Positions 1-10,675 of a stretch of 64,000 bases of DNA are shown in pieces. The position numbers and the translations under genes are program-made. How positions within the stretch are numbered: position 1 is the first letter of the stretch; each line of letters opens with the position of its first letter. The DNA comes from Elephas maximus indicus (taxonomy: Eukaryota; Chordata; Mammalia; Proboscidea; Elephantidae): the NCBI RefSeq assembly GCF_024166365.1, contig NC_064842.1, positions 11,813,001-11,877,000 of the forward strand, read 5' to 3'. A model generated the notes under the pieces. It did no database searches and had not been told where the DNA came from. It saw only the letters and a program-made list of their open reading frames with translations.

Positions 1-298
1 TGCCCTCATGTTTTCTGTTAGCTCAGTGCTGTTTGCCAAGCTACTGTTATGTGGCCTTGCTGAGACAGCCTCATGTAACATCTCTAGCGTCTAACCACTA
101 TTGTCCCTAACCACTATAAAACTTGAACCCCCCCCCTTCCCCCCACTGCTGGGCACGAAAATCTACTTTGGTGCTGCTGCTGCCCAGAATTTGCCTTGTA
201 TGTAAGTCTTCCTAATAAACTCCTTTGCTGCCAGCCTAAACTTGCCCTCCTCTCTCTTTGGTCTCTTGGTACCCTGCATTTTTAGAGACAAATTTCAC
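1..298 (+). mobile_element. ERV-type LTR, 3' part (cut by window edge)
   Basis: The stretch has the layout of a retroviral-type LTR: a TATA-like CTATAAAA near 114, a C-rich run at 127-147, a poly-A signal AATAAA near 214, then a pyrimidine-rich segment ending close to a CA. No internal retroviral coding region follows, so it looks like a solo LTR or the 3' LTR of a decayed provirus. The 5' end lies outside the window. ERV class cannot be fixed without a library search. Confidence 0.6.
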
Positions 299-705
299 AT
301 TTCTAGTTTGTGCCTAAACAATTCCAAACTTTGGAAATATAAGTAGTGTCTCCTTGTGTTGACCAAGACTGCAAAAAACCTATCAACCCTGGCTGCTGAA
401 GTCTAGCAAGGAATGAAAAAATAAATTATAGAGAAGGGGGCATTCAGAGCTACACTAAATGGACACGAGGTCAGGACTGGGTTGATTTGAGAGCATGGAG
501 CTTCTTTGGGCCCAGTGTCCTCAAGGGTGAGAGCACCAATGGAATAAATCAGTTACACAGAAGGATCTGTGGGATATCACAGTTTAGGCAGGAAGAGGCT
601 GAAAAGAGAAGAGTTAGAGGTTGTGAGTCGGGCAGTCAGCAAGGGTCTTACTGCAGCACTGGCCTGGTGAACTCCAATCACTAAAATATATCACAGGTCA
701 GTAGC
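299..705. other. Unassigned sequence
   Basis: I recognise no gene or repeat here. Short open frames are present but have no codon bias or motif I can support. It may contain decayed LTR-element sequence, since LTRs lie on both sides. Confidence 0.5.
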
Positions 706-1069
706 TGTCTTTTATTTAAAGAGAAAGAGAGATTTATTACAAGGAATTGGCTCATGCGATTGTGGGGAGCTGGCAAGTCCACAAACTGTAGGTCAGGCAA
801 CAGGTTGGAGACTTCTGCAGACTTACTTCCCAAGATCCGTAGGTCAGTTGATGAGAACAGCACAGAGCAAGAGTGTTCTGGCAAAATACCTATTTATAGC
901 CTGGAAGCAGAACACACCCTAGGAAAACTCCTTTTCTGCTTGTAAGGTCTTTAACAAATGATTCAGGCCCACCCACATTATGGTAATCTTTATAAGAGCA
1001 ACTAATCTGTGACCAAACAACTAGGCACCATAACCTAGCCAAGTTGACATATACATTGGACCATTACAG
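706..1069 (-). mobile_element. MLT/MaLR-like LTR, antisense
   Basis: A GAGAGATTTATT segment (an antisense AATAAA region), followed by GGCTCATGCGATTGTGG, and an end reading CCAAGTTGACATATACA then CCATTACA, match the pattern of old ERVL/MaLR LTRs read on the reverse strand. No internal region is attached. Confidence 0.55.
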
Positions 1070-2530
1070 GAGCTGTTTATTCTCTGCCCTGCTTTTGTTG
1101 TATCTACCGCATGAGGCCCACCAGGACCCATAGCTACAAGTCCAGACCTGGAGGACATTTCATTTCTCTATTAAGTCTGCTCCCCATCATGGGAGATGGA
1201 TGTGCAATGACTGACCAAGACTCATATTGTAACAAAGCTGGATTTTGCATGGGATAGGAAGGCCAGGCCTGGGGATAAGACCTCTGAAGATTGTCAAGAC
1301 CTCCGCAAAACCACATTCACACCTAGCAAATGCAAACCCTTGTCAAGGGAGTCCTAGTTGAGTGCCCTGACCTCTCTTTGTGAACTGTCCCCACCAACGC
1401 AGCCACACAGCTTGGCCAGCTGAGCGCTCCCCGAGCACTAGGGGACATGAGCAAAGATTCTGTTTCTCTGCACCTTATGTACCCAGTTTGTTTTTCCTTC
1501 TAAGGCTCCATTCAGGCAGAACCCTCTCACCCAGACTCCCACAGGGGAAGGGGGGCACATTACCAGCCCATCCATCTTCATAAAATAACGCAAGTGGAGC
1601 TTCAGAAAGACTCAGATTGCAGTTGAGCACCAAGTAATCGATGCCATCACTGGTAATAAATCCAACCCAGGCATCTTAAGGACTGAAAGCAGTTATTAAG
1701 ACAATCGCAGTGACGTTGTCTAGTCACAGCTATTTTAGCCTCGACTGCCTGCATCTCTGTACGAGGTGGGGGAGGTTCTGGGCCCAACGGCTAACCTGTA
1801 AGCAGAAAAAGCAAAAAACAAAACTGAAAAATTTTAAAACGGTACAACAGTGGGGTTTTGCTCAGTTCTCTGGGTAAATTCTCATTGTAGCTTCCTCCTG
1901 TAGTCAGACGTTTTGCCAGGATCAGGAGATTGTCATAAGATGGGGTGATAAACTTGTCCCTGGGTGGGGTCACGAAACTAGGTGTGGTATGCTATATAAT
2001 GCAAAGTCACCTTTCTGGAAAAGCCTCAGTGCCAGGTTATGCTCAGCCTATGTGAAGACCACACTATGGGCTTCATGCCAGAAGACCCATCTTACCCGGC
2101 TTTATTCCCTGCCCCCCATCTTCCTGCTCTGTTCACCCCAAGAAGCCGATGACAATCCAGCGAATCATAGTAGCAGATTGGGGAAAGAAGGAGCTGATGC
2201 TGCTGTGATGGCAGATGCCCTTGGTGACAGGGCTACTCTGAGCCAGGCAATGATGCCACCAGTGCCTGGGAGCAGAGGGAAGCGCAACCCCCTACCCCCA
2301 CCCCAGACTCTGAAAAACACATGTGCCTGGAGTCCCATTGTCCTCCAGTTCTAGCCATTGTTCCCTTTCAAAAGGCAGGGCTCTGGGTTGCTCTGACCGA
2401 GGGCTGAGTAAAGGGTAGAGGCACCATCCCCACCCCTTCTCTTCCACACTCCCAAGCTCATACCCCCAAGTAAAAGCTCTGAAGTCCAGAAGAGGAGCTA
2501 GCACATGGCATTTCACTGCAGGCTCACACT
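1070..2530. other. Unassigned, mostly unique sequence
   Basis: No gene, RNA or clear repeat is recognised. Open frames here are short and overlap on both strands. A 30-bp piece at 1738-1767 matches 27 of 30 bases at 3020-3049 inside a TIR element, so part of the stretch may be an old DNA-transposon remnant. Confidence 0.5.
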
Positions 2531-2590
2531 TTATTGGCAAGAAGCATGACAGTGTGAGGTGAACAAGGACAGCAACAGACCCAGGAATGT

Positions 2591-2840
2591 GCCAGCTCTG
2601 GGAGCCTGGGACAACTGGCTGGAACCATGAAGAACACACTTACATGTGGGGATCACACACGTCCCAGGACACATTCCAAAGCAGGTAACCCAGAGGGTCA
2701 GAAAGGCGCCAGCTCTGGGTGCTGGAATGACTGGTTGGAACCATTAACAACACACTTACATATGGGGGGATCATACACACATTCCAGGAAACGTTCTGAA
2801 GCAGGTAACCTAGAGGGTCAGAAAGGTGCCAGCTGCAGTC
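2591..2840. repeat. Two-copy tandem duplication, unit about 117-120 bp
   Basis: The unit begins GCCAGCTCTGGG at 2591 and recurs at 2708; a third start, GCCAGCTGCAG, appears at 2828 and then diverges. Shared blocks include ACACACTTACAT, AAGCAGGTAACC and AGAGGGTCAGAAAGG. Scattered substitutions between copies show it is not recent. Confidence 0.85.
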
Positions 2841-2889
2841 CTGCCCTGCCCTTACCCCTTGGTGACCCTGAGTACCTCATCTGTAAAGC

Positions 2890-3612
2890 AGATCTGCTCC
2901 TTCAGTTATTTACCAAATGCTCATCAACTCTCTCCTGGCGTCAGGCACTGTTCTAGGCACTGACTATATGTAGTCCCCAACTTATGATGTATCCGAGGTA
3001 CGACGAACTGCACTTAACTGCCTTGACTGTCTGCATCTGTGTACGAGGTTTTTTTTTCCTTTTTTGTAGACTTTATCATTAGTAATATGTGCTACATACA
3101 ATATTGCAGCATATAATTTCAGCTGTTATCACTAGCAAATGTTCACCTGCAAAAGTTCAACGCTATGATTTGTAAAGACACTGATAAGAAAAGGCAATAA
3201 TAATGACAGTTAAAATAATGAGGTACCCAACTTATTTCAGAACTGATTTACAACGGAGTGGCTGAAATAGAAACCCGTCGTAAGTCGGGACTACATACAT
3301 AGAACCAAGCCTTCACCTCCAGGTAGCCTACAGCCTACTGGAGAAAGTAGACAATAAAGAAACAAATAGATGCATGTCCGGTAGTGATGGGTTCTCTGAA
3401 GTAAGACAAAGAAGGGCAAAGGAAGTGACAGTGATGATGGTACTTTTTTACAGGGAGTTCTGAAAAGACCTCTCCAAGGATGTCACACAGATGTGTGAGG
3501 GGAAAGTACCTCAAGTAAAAGGAATAATGACTAGCCACGTGCAAAAGGCCTGAAGGCGGAAATGAATTTGGCAGTTTCGAGGAAAAGCAAGATCAGTAGG
3601 GCTCAATCACTA
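2890..3612 (-). repeat. L2 LINE fragment, antisense, split by a DNA transposon
   Basis: Bases 2890-2966 carry the antisense L2 motif AGGCACTGTTCTAGGCACTG. The element resumes at about 3298 with the expected segment (ACAATAAAGAAACAAATAGA, later AAAGACCTCTCCAAGGATG and CAAAAGGCCTGAAGG). The two halves are contiguous in L2 order, so the element at 2969-3295 landed inside it. Confidence 0.65.
2969..3295. mobile_element. Mariner/Tigger-like non-autonomous DNA transposon with TIRs
   Basis: The left end reads TGTAGTCCCCAACTTATGA and the right end is its inverse, TCGTAAGTCGGGACTACA. TA dinucleotides at 2967-2968 and 3296-3297 fit a TA target duplication of the Tc1/mariner/Tigger type. At about 327 bp with no transposase frame it is a MITE. 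It interrupts an L2 copy. Confidence 0.75.
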
Positions 3613-3790
3613 AAGAAGACATCGTGTTTGGTAAAGTGGAGGGCCAAAGACAACGAAGGAAGCCCTCGAGGAGGTGGATTGGCACAACAGCTGCAACCGT
3701 GGACTCAAACATACCAATGATCATGAAGATGGCACAAGACCAGACAACGTTTCATTCTGGAGCTGGCTCAACAGCAACCGACAAGAAGAT
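3613..3790 (+). mobile_element. RTE LINE 3' fragment
   Basis: The sequence follows the 3' end of the RTE copies elsewhere in the window: a GGTAAAGTGGAGGGCCA segment, then GGTGGATTGGCACAACAG, CTGCAACCGTGGACTCAAAC and a degraded CTGGCTCAACAGCAACC tail. It is 5'-truncated and non-coding. Confidence 0.7.
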
Positions 3791-3795
3791 CAGTA

Positions 3796-4074
3796 ATACC
3801 TCCCTCGCTGGGCTGTTGTAGAGATTGCATAAGGCTATTAGCATCATTATTCTATATGAGGCTACACATCATTAATTTAACTTTTGATAGGAGGTTGAGC
3901 AGACAACTCAAAACAGAGCAATGGGAAAGAGAAGACGAAAGAACACAGGCCTGCCACAGCTGCAGGAACACCCAGATGTGTGTGCGAGGAACCTGGCGTA
4001 CAAGCAATAACACCAGCGTTCTGCTCCAGGCTCTGCTGCCTCCACTTGTGTGGCCTTAGTTACATCACAATTTT
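3796..4074. other. Unassigned short stretch
   Basis: Nothing recognisable between the RTE fragment and the MIR. Confidence 0.4.
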
Positions 4075-4345
4075 TCTGCCCTCACCCCCGATTTGCTCAT
4101 CTAATAAACTGGAATGACCATATCTGTCTCATGTGAGAATACTAATAGCCCCACTGATTCAGGAACTGCGTTGTACTTGAATTAATTTATATATTTAAAT
4201 TAGTCCTCACAACCAACCCTGTGAAAAAGGTATCATTTTATAGATAAGGGAAGTGAGGTTCAGAACAATTAAGTAACTTGCCCAAGAACACACAACTGGT
4301 TTGAAAGAGAAATCAAACACAGAATCCTTGGAAATTAGTCTTGTT
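4075..4345 (-). repeat. MIR SINE, antisense
   Basis: Contains AGTCCTCACAACCAACCCTG, TTTTATAGATAAGGGAAGTG and TAAGTAACTTGCCCAAGAAC, the antisense of the MIR core. Old and diverged. Confidence 0.75.
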
Positions 4346-4670
4346 CTCAGACTCGTCAGCAGCACAATCCTTTCTTCTAACGAAACATTACCTAAAAGCC
4401 TAACGAATAATGTGGTAAAGGTAGAGCTGCTTTGGCTGTGTTGGGGTGTGGCTCAGCGTTCAGTCCTGTCTACAGGACACCCACCTCCATCTCCCAGTAG
4501 GCATTGGTGCTTAGGATTCCATGGCCACATTTGAAAACCCCTCATCTAGTCTGATCCTTCATTTGTCATACAAAAACCCGGGGCCTGCAGAGATTATAAA
4601 TCCAATGCAAGCTCCCGCAGCCGCTGGCAGAACAGGTGTCCTGGGCTCAGTGCGCTGCTCCCACATGCAA
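4346..4670. other. Unassigned stretch
   Basis: No gene or repeat is recognised in these 325 bases. Confidence 0.45.
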
Positions 4671-4887
4671 CCGAAAAACCCTACCAACTGCTATCAAGTC
4701 AGTTCTGATGCATGGTGACCCCATGTGTGTCAGAGTAGAACTGTGTTCCATAAGATTTTCAGTGGCTGGTTTTCTGGAAGCAGATGACCAGGACTTTCTT
4801 CCAAGGCACCTCGGGATGGACTAGAACCACCAATCTTTCAGTTACCAGCTGAGCACGGCACCCATTTGCACCAACCAGAGACGTCCC
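4671..4887 (-). mobile_element. AfroSINE, long-core variant
   Basis: The antisense copy reads from its tail (TATCAAGTCAGTTCTGA) through CATGTGTGTCAGAGTAGAAC and a core with CAGTGGCTGGTTTTCTGGAA, to the head (GCACCAACCAGAGACG). This core differs from the short form and marks a separate subfamily, also seen at 7858, 11541, 13384 and 36929. Confidence 0.85.
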
Positions 4888-4895
4888 CCATATAC

Positions 4896-5099
4896 GAAAC
4901 CCAAAACCGAAGCCATTGCTAATCCCAATTCATAGTAACAAGCTAGGACAGAGTAGAGCTGCCCCACAGGTTTTCAAGGCTCTAAGTCTTTATGAAAGCA
5001 GGCTACCACATCTTTCTCCCGTGGAGCAGCTGGTAAGTTCGAGTTGCTGACTTTTTGGTAGCAGCCAAGCACTTTAACCAGTGCGCCACCAGGGCTCCT
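4896..5099 (-). mobile_element. AfroSINE, variant with TTTCTCCC insert
   Basis: Contains AGGACAGAGTAGAGCTGCCC, then a TCTAAGTCTTTATGAAAGCA block and CACATCTTTCTCCCGTGG before the tRNA-like head, which ends GCGCCACCAGGGCTCC. It lies about 10 bp from the previous SINE. Confidence 0.9.
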
Positions 5100-6355
5100 C
5101 CCTAAATACAAGACACTGCCAAATTCTATGACTTCATATTTGAGGACATCATTCTCCCTGACCTTCCTCCTTATTGTCCAAGCCTTGATCCTGTGTACCT
5201 CCTAACTGCCCCGATCTCTACCCAGGGCCAGATTAAGGCATGTGGGGGCCCAAAACACTGATAATCTGTGGCAGCTCCTTCTCTGCTTACTTACACATTT
5301 GAACGGGATATGTGAGTATATGTGTATATCTGTGTGTGTGTGTGTCCCAGCTATCCATGATGTAACTTCTTAAGTGTGGCTATAATATTAGCAATTGAAT
5401 GTGAAAGTGGTGTATGCTGTTTTAGAAGAATGAGAGTAACTGGATTATAAAAATTTTAGTGAGTGAATGTAGCAAGGGTTAGACTCAACAGCCCACCCCC
5501 ACCTCTTTTTTATTAGAAAGAAATGGTATACATTCTCCCAAGAGATCTGCCGAGATAAGGAGTTTCAATTACATGGAGGAGGCTGTAGGAGACAGATGTC
5601 AATGAAGGTGTTGAAGTGGTAGGAGCCTCACAGCTTAAACAACCTTGCGCATGGGCACCCTCATGACCCTGCGTGAACTTTATTTCCAGCCACCACAATC
5701 TCATGCACTAGAGCTAGTATCAATTTCATTTAGTGCCCTCTCAGTTTCCTTCCACTGTGATGCTCGCGTTTCCTTGTGTCCTGTCTGCTTGACATCTATG
5801 AGTCTTTGCTTTGGACAACTGGAGCCCCTGTTTTGTTGATGCCCTAAACATATGCTTATCTTACTTATTGGGTAATCTGTGCCTGCCCCACCCCTCCCTG
5901 CCTCCAGCCCACATGGAATTACAGAGAGGCATGAGACCAAGGAGCCAGGGCAGAAAATAGCTGATGGGGTGAGGACATTCCCTGCAACACCAGAGTAGGC
6001 TTCAGAGCAAAGGGTTGACCTCTTGGTTCTAATCAGGACATGAATGAAATACGGACTACAAAGTCAAAACAAAGCAGAAGATCTTAGAAGGTTACAGGAA
6101 GATAGAGTTCAGAGGGAATCATTGCAATAATGTAGTGACTTACTAAATAAATTTTAGAAGTTGAACTTTTCTTTCAAAAATAATCTCCTTGAGGACTCCA
6201 ATATATAAATGAGATAAAAGTAAAGCTGTTTGAAGGAGAACCTACCCACTTGTTTTCCCTTGTCTCCATCACCCTTTCCCTTATGGCACCCCCAGAGAAT
6301 CAAAGGGCTCTGGAGCTAACTGAAAACCTCTGCCATACTGAAGGCTAGAAATGAA
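5100..6355. other. Unassigned, mostly unique sequence
   Basis: Includes a short (TG)n run at about 5329-5346. No gene or repeat is otherwise supported; open frames are under 80 codons and lack recognisable motifs. Confidence 0.5.
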
Positions 6356-6359
6356 TCAA

Positions 6360-6715
6360 TTAGTCAGGATGAGATGGGCTATTCTGTGGTAACAAATGCA
6401 ACCAATATCTCAGTCGCTTAACACAACAAAGATTTTTTTCTCTTCATACAAAGTCTACCATGGGTCTGGGTAACTCTTCAGGGCAGGCTTGCTTCATGTG
6501 GAGGCTTAGCCTTTGAGGTGGTTTCAGTCTTGTGGCCTGTTCACCCCAATGTGTGTGCTTCCACGATGGCCACAGCCAAGACTCTTATACTTGCTTTTAA
6601 GTGTTTCAGCCAGAAATGGGCCATGTCACTTCCCATTCCAGCTCCTGTGGAGAGAGCTTGGAAATGTAGTCTTCCACGTGTCCCAAAGGGAGGAAGGCTA
6701 GAAATATTGAATTGA
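6360..6715 (-). repeat. Old MLT1-like LTR, antisense
   Basis: The order GTGGTAACAAATGCAACC, TCTCAGTCGCTTAACACAAC, then CACGATGGCCACAGCC and GGAAGGCTAGAAATATT resembles a widespread mammalian MaLR-type LTR read in reverse. It is strongly diverged and the family assignment is uncertain. Confidence 0.45.
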
Positions 6716-7006
6716 CCCTTGAAGAAATACAACCAGAATGCTCCTTAGAAGTGAGGATGGAGAGACATTGGACTAGTCATAAGAAAAGACCAATTGCTAG
6801 AAAAGAACATCATGTTTGATAAAGCAGAGGGTCAGCAAAAATGAGGAAAACCCTCGATGAGATGGACTGACACAATAGCCGGAACAATGGACTCAAACAT
6901 AGCAACAATCATAAAGATGACGCGAGACGGGGCAAAGTTTGGTTCTGCTGTACATACGGCTGTCAGGAGTCAGAGTCAGCTGGTGGCGGCTAACAACAAA
7001 AACAAT
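6716..7006 (+). mobile_element. RTE LINE 3' fragment
   Basis: Begins in the RTE C-terminal coding region (GAAGAAATACAACCAGAATG, then GCTCCTTAGAAG), continues through AGAGGGTCAGCAAAAATGAG and AGACCCTC-like sequence, and ends with a degraded AGTCAGAGTCAGCTGG plus GGCTAACAACAAAAAC tail. It is 5'-truncated with several indels and encodes nothing intact. Confidence 0.85.
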
Positions 7007-7857
7007 TCTAATCCTAGACCCGGAGCCCTTGCCATGACAACAGAGCTCTAGGAAAAGGGATGAAAGGACAACTGAAAGAAAGGCGAATTTGTGAAATGAA
7101 TATGTGTGTCCCCTAAAAGTTTTTAAATCATTCCAAGTTTTCTCATTTATGCGGGAGAATGGAGAGAAAGCATGTGGCCAAACAGCAGTGGAGTGTGAGC
7201 TGTGGGAAGGAAGTGAATTACATGCTCTGCTCACGTAATTTTTAAATATTTTGGTAATGAACCACCTTACTTGAGCTATCAGGTTGATGGATTTAAAAGC
7301 AGGGCTGGATCAAGGGGAAAAGTTCGAGGTAAACAAGTAAATGTGTGCAATTGGTAACAGCCATTTGCATGTATGGAGTACAGTGCTGTTTACGAAGCAG
7401 TTCCGTGGATGTGGTCCATCTGCATCCACAGGATCACAGGTGCCCTAGGCAGGGAAGCTGCTACCCTTGAGTAACATTATAACCTAGTCGTGAAAGATGC
7501 AGAGCACATTGTGGGCAACTCCACAGGAGGAGGCCTCTGGTCCACACAGGGCAGGCTGGTTAACCCTCATCTGGCCACAGAGTCCAGCTCTTGCAGCTGA
7601 AGCTGGACGATCCAAGGAACATGTGCCCCTATTCCTTGCCCTCCTTTCCACAGCCTGAGTCTCAGCACCAGATGACAGCCAGCCTGTTCTGAACATTTGC
7701 TCTCTGGGCCTCAGGCAACAGAGAGCTTGGTTCAAAGAAGTTGTGCTGCCCTGGAGGAGGGCAAGTCAGATGCCATCCTGGGTGCCAGTGATCTTGACAT
7801 TGGCAGTGAGACCACTGTCAGGGTCTGGATAAACGTGCAGTCTCCCACAGAGATCAG
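7007..7857. other. Unassigned, mostly unique sequence
   Basis: No supported gene or repeat. Reverse-strand frames around 7484-7735 have no domain I recognise. Confidence 0.5.
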
Positions 7858-8056
7858 TAAACCAGTTGCCATCAAGTTAATGCTGACTCATGGTGAAATG
7901 TGTGTCAGATTAGAACTATGCTCTGTAGAATTTTCAATTGGCTGATTTTTCAGAAGTAGATAGGCCTTTCTTCTGAGGCGTCCCTGGGTGGATTCAAACT
8001 CCAATCTTTCAGCTAGCAGCCGAGCATGTTAACTGTTTGCACCACCCAGGGACTCC
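7858..8056 (-). mobile_element. AfroSINE, long-core variant
   Basis: Tail GTTGCCATCAAGTTAATGC, core with TTGGCTGATTTTTCAGAAGT, and head end GCACCACCCAGGGACTCC on the reverse strand. Confidence 0.92.
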
Positions 8057-8842
8057 ACCAACAGAGAATAACAGGTACTTTCTGGAGAGAGTGTCAAGGC
8101 CAATAACGTAGGGCATGTTCATAGGAGGACTGTCAGACGGACACCAGGGTTGATAAAGTAGCTGACAGGGGGCATGAGGAGGTAGGCCAGGTGGAATATA
8201 GGTTACCTGCCAGCTTGGCTTTTTCCCTGGCCTCACCCTCAAGGCTGCCCCTCTACTTCCTGCCCTGGACAGGGTAAGCGGGGAGGGTGCTGGGGCGGGG
8301 GGTGAGTGCTGGGACAGGGACTCACTCCGAACATCCCTTCAGCTCTCCCAGTGGCCTGTGAGACAGCACTGCTGGCGGGGTCTACAGTTGCTTCAGATTG
8401 TTCCCGGCTCTGGTCCAAAGAGCCTCCAGCTCTTCACCTGGAACATGGCTCCAACTGCTTCACCCCTTCAGGACATCTTTCCATCCCTGCTGCTGATTGA
8501 ATTTGCTCATTTTCCTCCCTTGGCAACTCAGCTGCTGTAAGAATTACTCAGAAGCTCTCCATCTGTCTTAGGTTCGTGGTAAATTCTCATCACCTTCTCC
8601 TCTGAATGACCTTCCCTTGAATTCAAATACAGAGTGGAAATCCCCACGTCTTCCAGGGACACAGGGTCCTGGAGTGAGGACAGAGAGTTAAAGTAGGGCA
8701 GCAAGGGAACAGGAGAGCTCCTCCTGGTTTAATTTGATCCCAGTACTTGGGAGCAAAAACATTTTGCCCCTTCAGGTAGGCAAATCTTTAAGCAACGTGG
8801 TTCTTGACCCTGGATGCTTGTTCAAATCATCTGGTATGATTT
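8057..8842. other. Unassigned; possible MER5-like edge at the right
   Basis: Moderately GC-rich with no CpG-island character. Bases from about 8800 (GTGGTTCTTGACCCTGGATG) resemble the start of a MER5-type hAT element interrupted by the next SINE, but the match is too short to call separately. Confidence 0.4.
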
Positions 8843-9034
8843 TTTAAAAAACAACACCCAAACCCACCACCCCAAACCAAATCTGTTGCCTTCGAGTAGA
8901 TTCCAACTCATAGTGACCCTACAGGACAGAATGGAACTGCCCCATACCGTTTCCAAGGAGCAGCTGGTGGATTCAAACTACCAACCTTTTGGTTAGCAGC
9001 CGACCTCTTAACCACTGTGCCACGAGGGCTCCTC
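8843..9034 (-). mobile_element. AfroSINE, short form
   Basis: An A-rich tail (antisense context) at 8843-8880 is followed by GTTGCCTTCGAGTAGATTCC, AACTGCCCCATACCG, AGGAGCAGCTGGTGGATTC and a head ending TGTGCCACGAGGGCTCC. Confidence 0.92.
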
Positions 9035-9214
9035 CCACTACCCGAGTCCAATTATATTAGAATGTCCAGAGTTTAGGTTCATACATTCATATATTTTTTA
9101 AAACTCTCCAGATAATTATATTTGATCTCTGATTGCCTGTTGACAAATCAACCTTTAAAAGTATTTTTTCTAAGCTGACCCTGTTATTTTCTTTCCATCC
9201 CTCCATTAATTATC
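9035..9214. other. Unassigned AT-rich stretch
   Basis: Nothing recognisable. Confidence 0.4.
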
Positions 9215-9757
9215 TTTTGTTGTTAGCTAGGAGCCCTAGTGGTGCAATGGTTAAGTGCCCAGCTGCTAACCAAAAGGTCAGTGGTTTGAGCCCACCAGCC
9301 ACTCTGCAGAAGAACCTTGGGAACTCTTGGGGCAGTTCTACTCTGTCCCATAGGGTTGCTATGCTATGAGTCGGAAGGGAATCGACTCAATGATGGGTTT
9401 TTGTTGTTGTTGTTAGCTTCTGTTGAGTCAGCTTCCAGTTCAAGAGAACCCCATGCATAGTGGTATAAAATGCTACCTGGTCCTGCGCCATCCCCATGAT
9501 CATTTGCAGATCAGACTGTTGTGATTCATAGGTTTTTATGGGCTGATTTTCACAAGTAGACTGCCACTCCTTTCTTTCAAGTCCATCTTATAAAGTCTGG
9601 AAGCTCTGCTGAAATCTGTCAGCATCATAGCAACATGCAAGCCTCAACTGGCAGACAGGTGGTGGCGGCACATGAGATCCATTGACCAGGAATCAAACTT
9701 GGGTCTCCCGCATGGAAAGCAACAATTCTACCACTGAACCATCATAGCTACCAATAG
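9215..9757 (-). mobile_element. tRNA-Gly-headed SINE with RTE-type tail (interrupted)
   Basis: On the reverse strand, 9749-9679 reads like tRNA-Gly: TGGTTCAGTGGTAGAATT (A box), GCGGGAGACCC and GTTTGATTCC (B box). A long body follows. The 3' part, with GGGGATGGCGCAGGACCAGG, GCATGGGGTT and GACTCAACAGAAGCTAACAA, parallels the RTE LINE 3' end in this window. The tail is split by an AfroSINE at 9230-9405 flanked by TTGTTGTTAGCT copies. The head differs from the common AfroSINE head, so this is a separate family. Confidence 0.75.
9230..9405 (+). mobile_element. AfroSINE nested in the tail of the tRNA-Gly SINE
   Basis: Head GAGCCCTAGTGGTGCAATGG, B-box-like GTGGTTTGAGCCC, body GGCAGTTCTACTCTGTCCC and tail GAGTCGGAAGGGAATCGACTC. 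Direct repeats of TTGTTGTTAGCT sit on both sides. Confidence 0.92.
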
Positions 9758-9849
9758 TTAGAGCACCTCGTAATCACACAGTGCAATACAAAGCATGTTC
9801 ATATATATATTCCATTCACTCCCTTAGGCCAAGTTCTCCTCCATCACAC

Positions 9850-10130
9850 TGTGAAAGGGAGGGATTGGCTCTTATCCACAGCTCTATCCTCAGCATCTTA
9901 CACAAGATCTAGCATAAAGTGAGTGTTCAAAGTTTATCGAATGATCCTATAAGATTATTTTATCACAGTTTTATTTTATTACTTTATTATTATCACAATT
10001 TTACAGTTGAGAGAACTAAAGCCTAAAGAGGGGAAATGTCTTTGCCCAAGATTATACAATTAGGAAGAGAAAAGGTCAAGGCCGGAGCCCAGGTCACCTG
10101 AGTTTGGAATAATGTCCACTTCTCTCCTCT
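9850..10130. repeat. L2 3' end followed by MIR (antisense)
   Basis: Bases 9860-9940 (CAGCTCTATCCTCAGCATC, AGTGAGTGTTCAAAG) look like an L2 3' end. Bases 9960-10130 (ATTTTACAGTTGAGAGAACT, TCTTTGCCCAAGATTATACA) look like antisense MIR. Both are old. Confidence 0.5.
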
Positions 10131-10675
10131 TATTCCTCTCATCAGTCTTTGCCCCAGTTCTGCCCATGGCCCCTCATTAGTTTTAACATTACCTTTCAGG
10201 AATACGAAGTTTGCTAAGCCCTGGGCCATGCTCTGAGAAGGACCAAGAGACCTGGAGCAGCCAAGGAAAGCACGGTGCATGCGCCCCAGACAGAAGAGCC
10301 ATCAAGTCTGGTGGGTCCCCAAGCTGCGACAAATCAGAGTCCTGGAGCTGACTTAGATAGGAAAGAAAGAGCTGAGCAAATCTGGGTCATGTGCTTAATC
10401 AATAAATGGCTGTGGATGAGGATGCTTGTGGCAGTGATGTTACAAAATGGAACGTTGAAACCCTGCCTTTCCATCAACAGGTCATGTGCTCTGTTCTGTG
10501 GCAGCAGGCAGAGTTCTTAGTAGGCAAGGTTATGGACAGCATCGAAGGATGTTCCAAAGAAGGAGAGTCCTAAACCTACGGATACCCTGATGTCCTCAGC
10601 TTCCCCTTTGAAAAGTGAACATATTCCATTCTTTGAAATAAGAATAAAGGATTTCAAGAGCAGTGTGGGGTAGTA
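10131..10675. other. Unassigned, mostly unique sequence
   Basis: No supported gene or repeat. Confidence 0.5.

Noticed and set aside
2291-2530. GC-richer stretch considered as a promoter or first exon
   Set aside because: CpG is depleted, there is no TATA/Inr arrangement and no open frame with splice-like boundaries that I could defend.
9679-9749. Functional tRNA-Gly gene
   Set aside because: It is the head of a longer SINE with RTE-type tail. Stem positions are mutated and no terminator follows the tRNA part.
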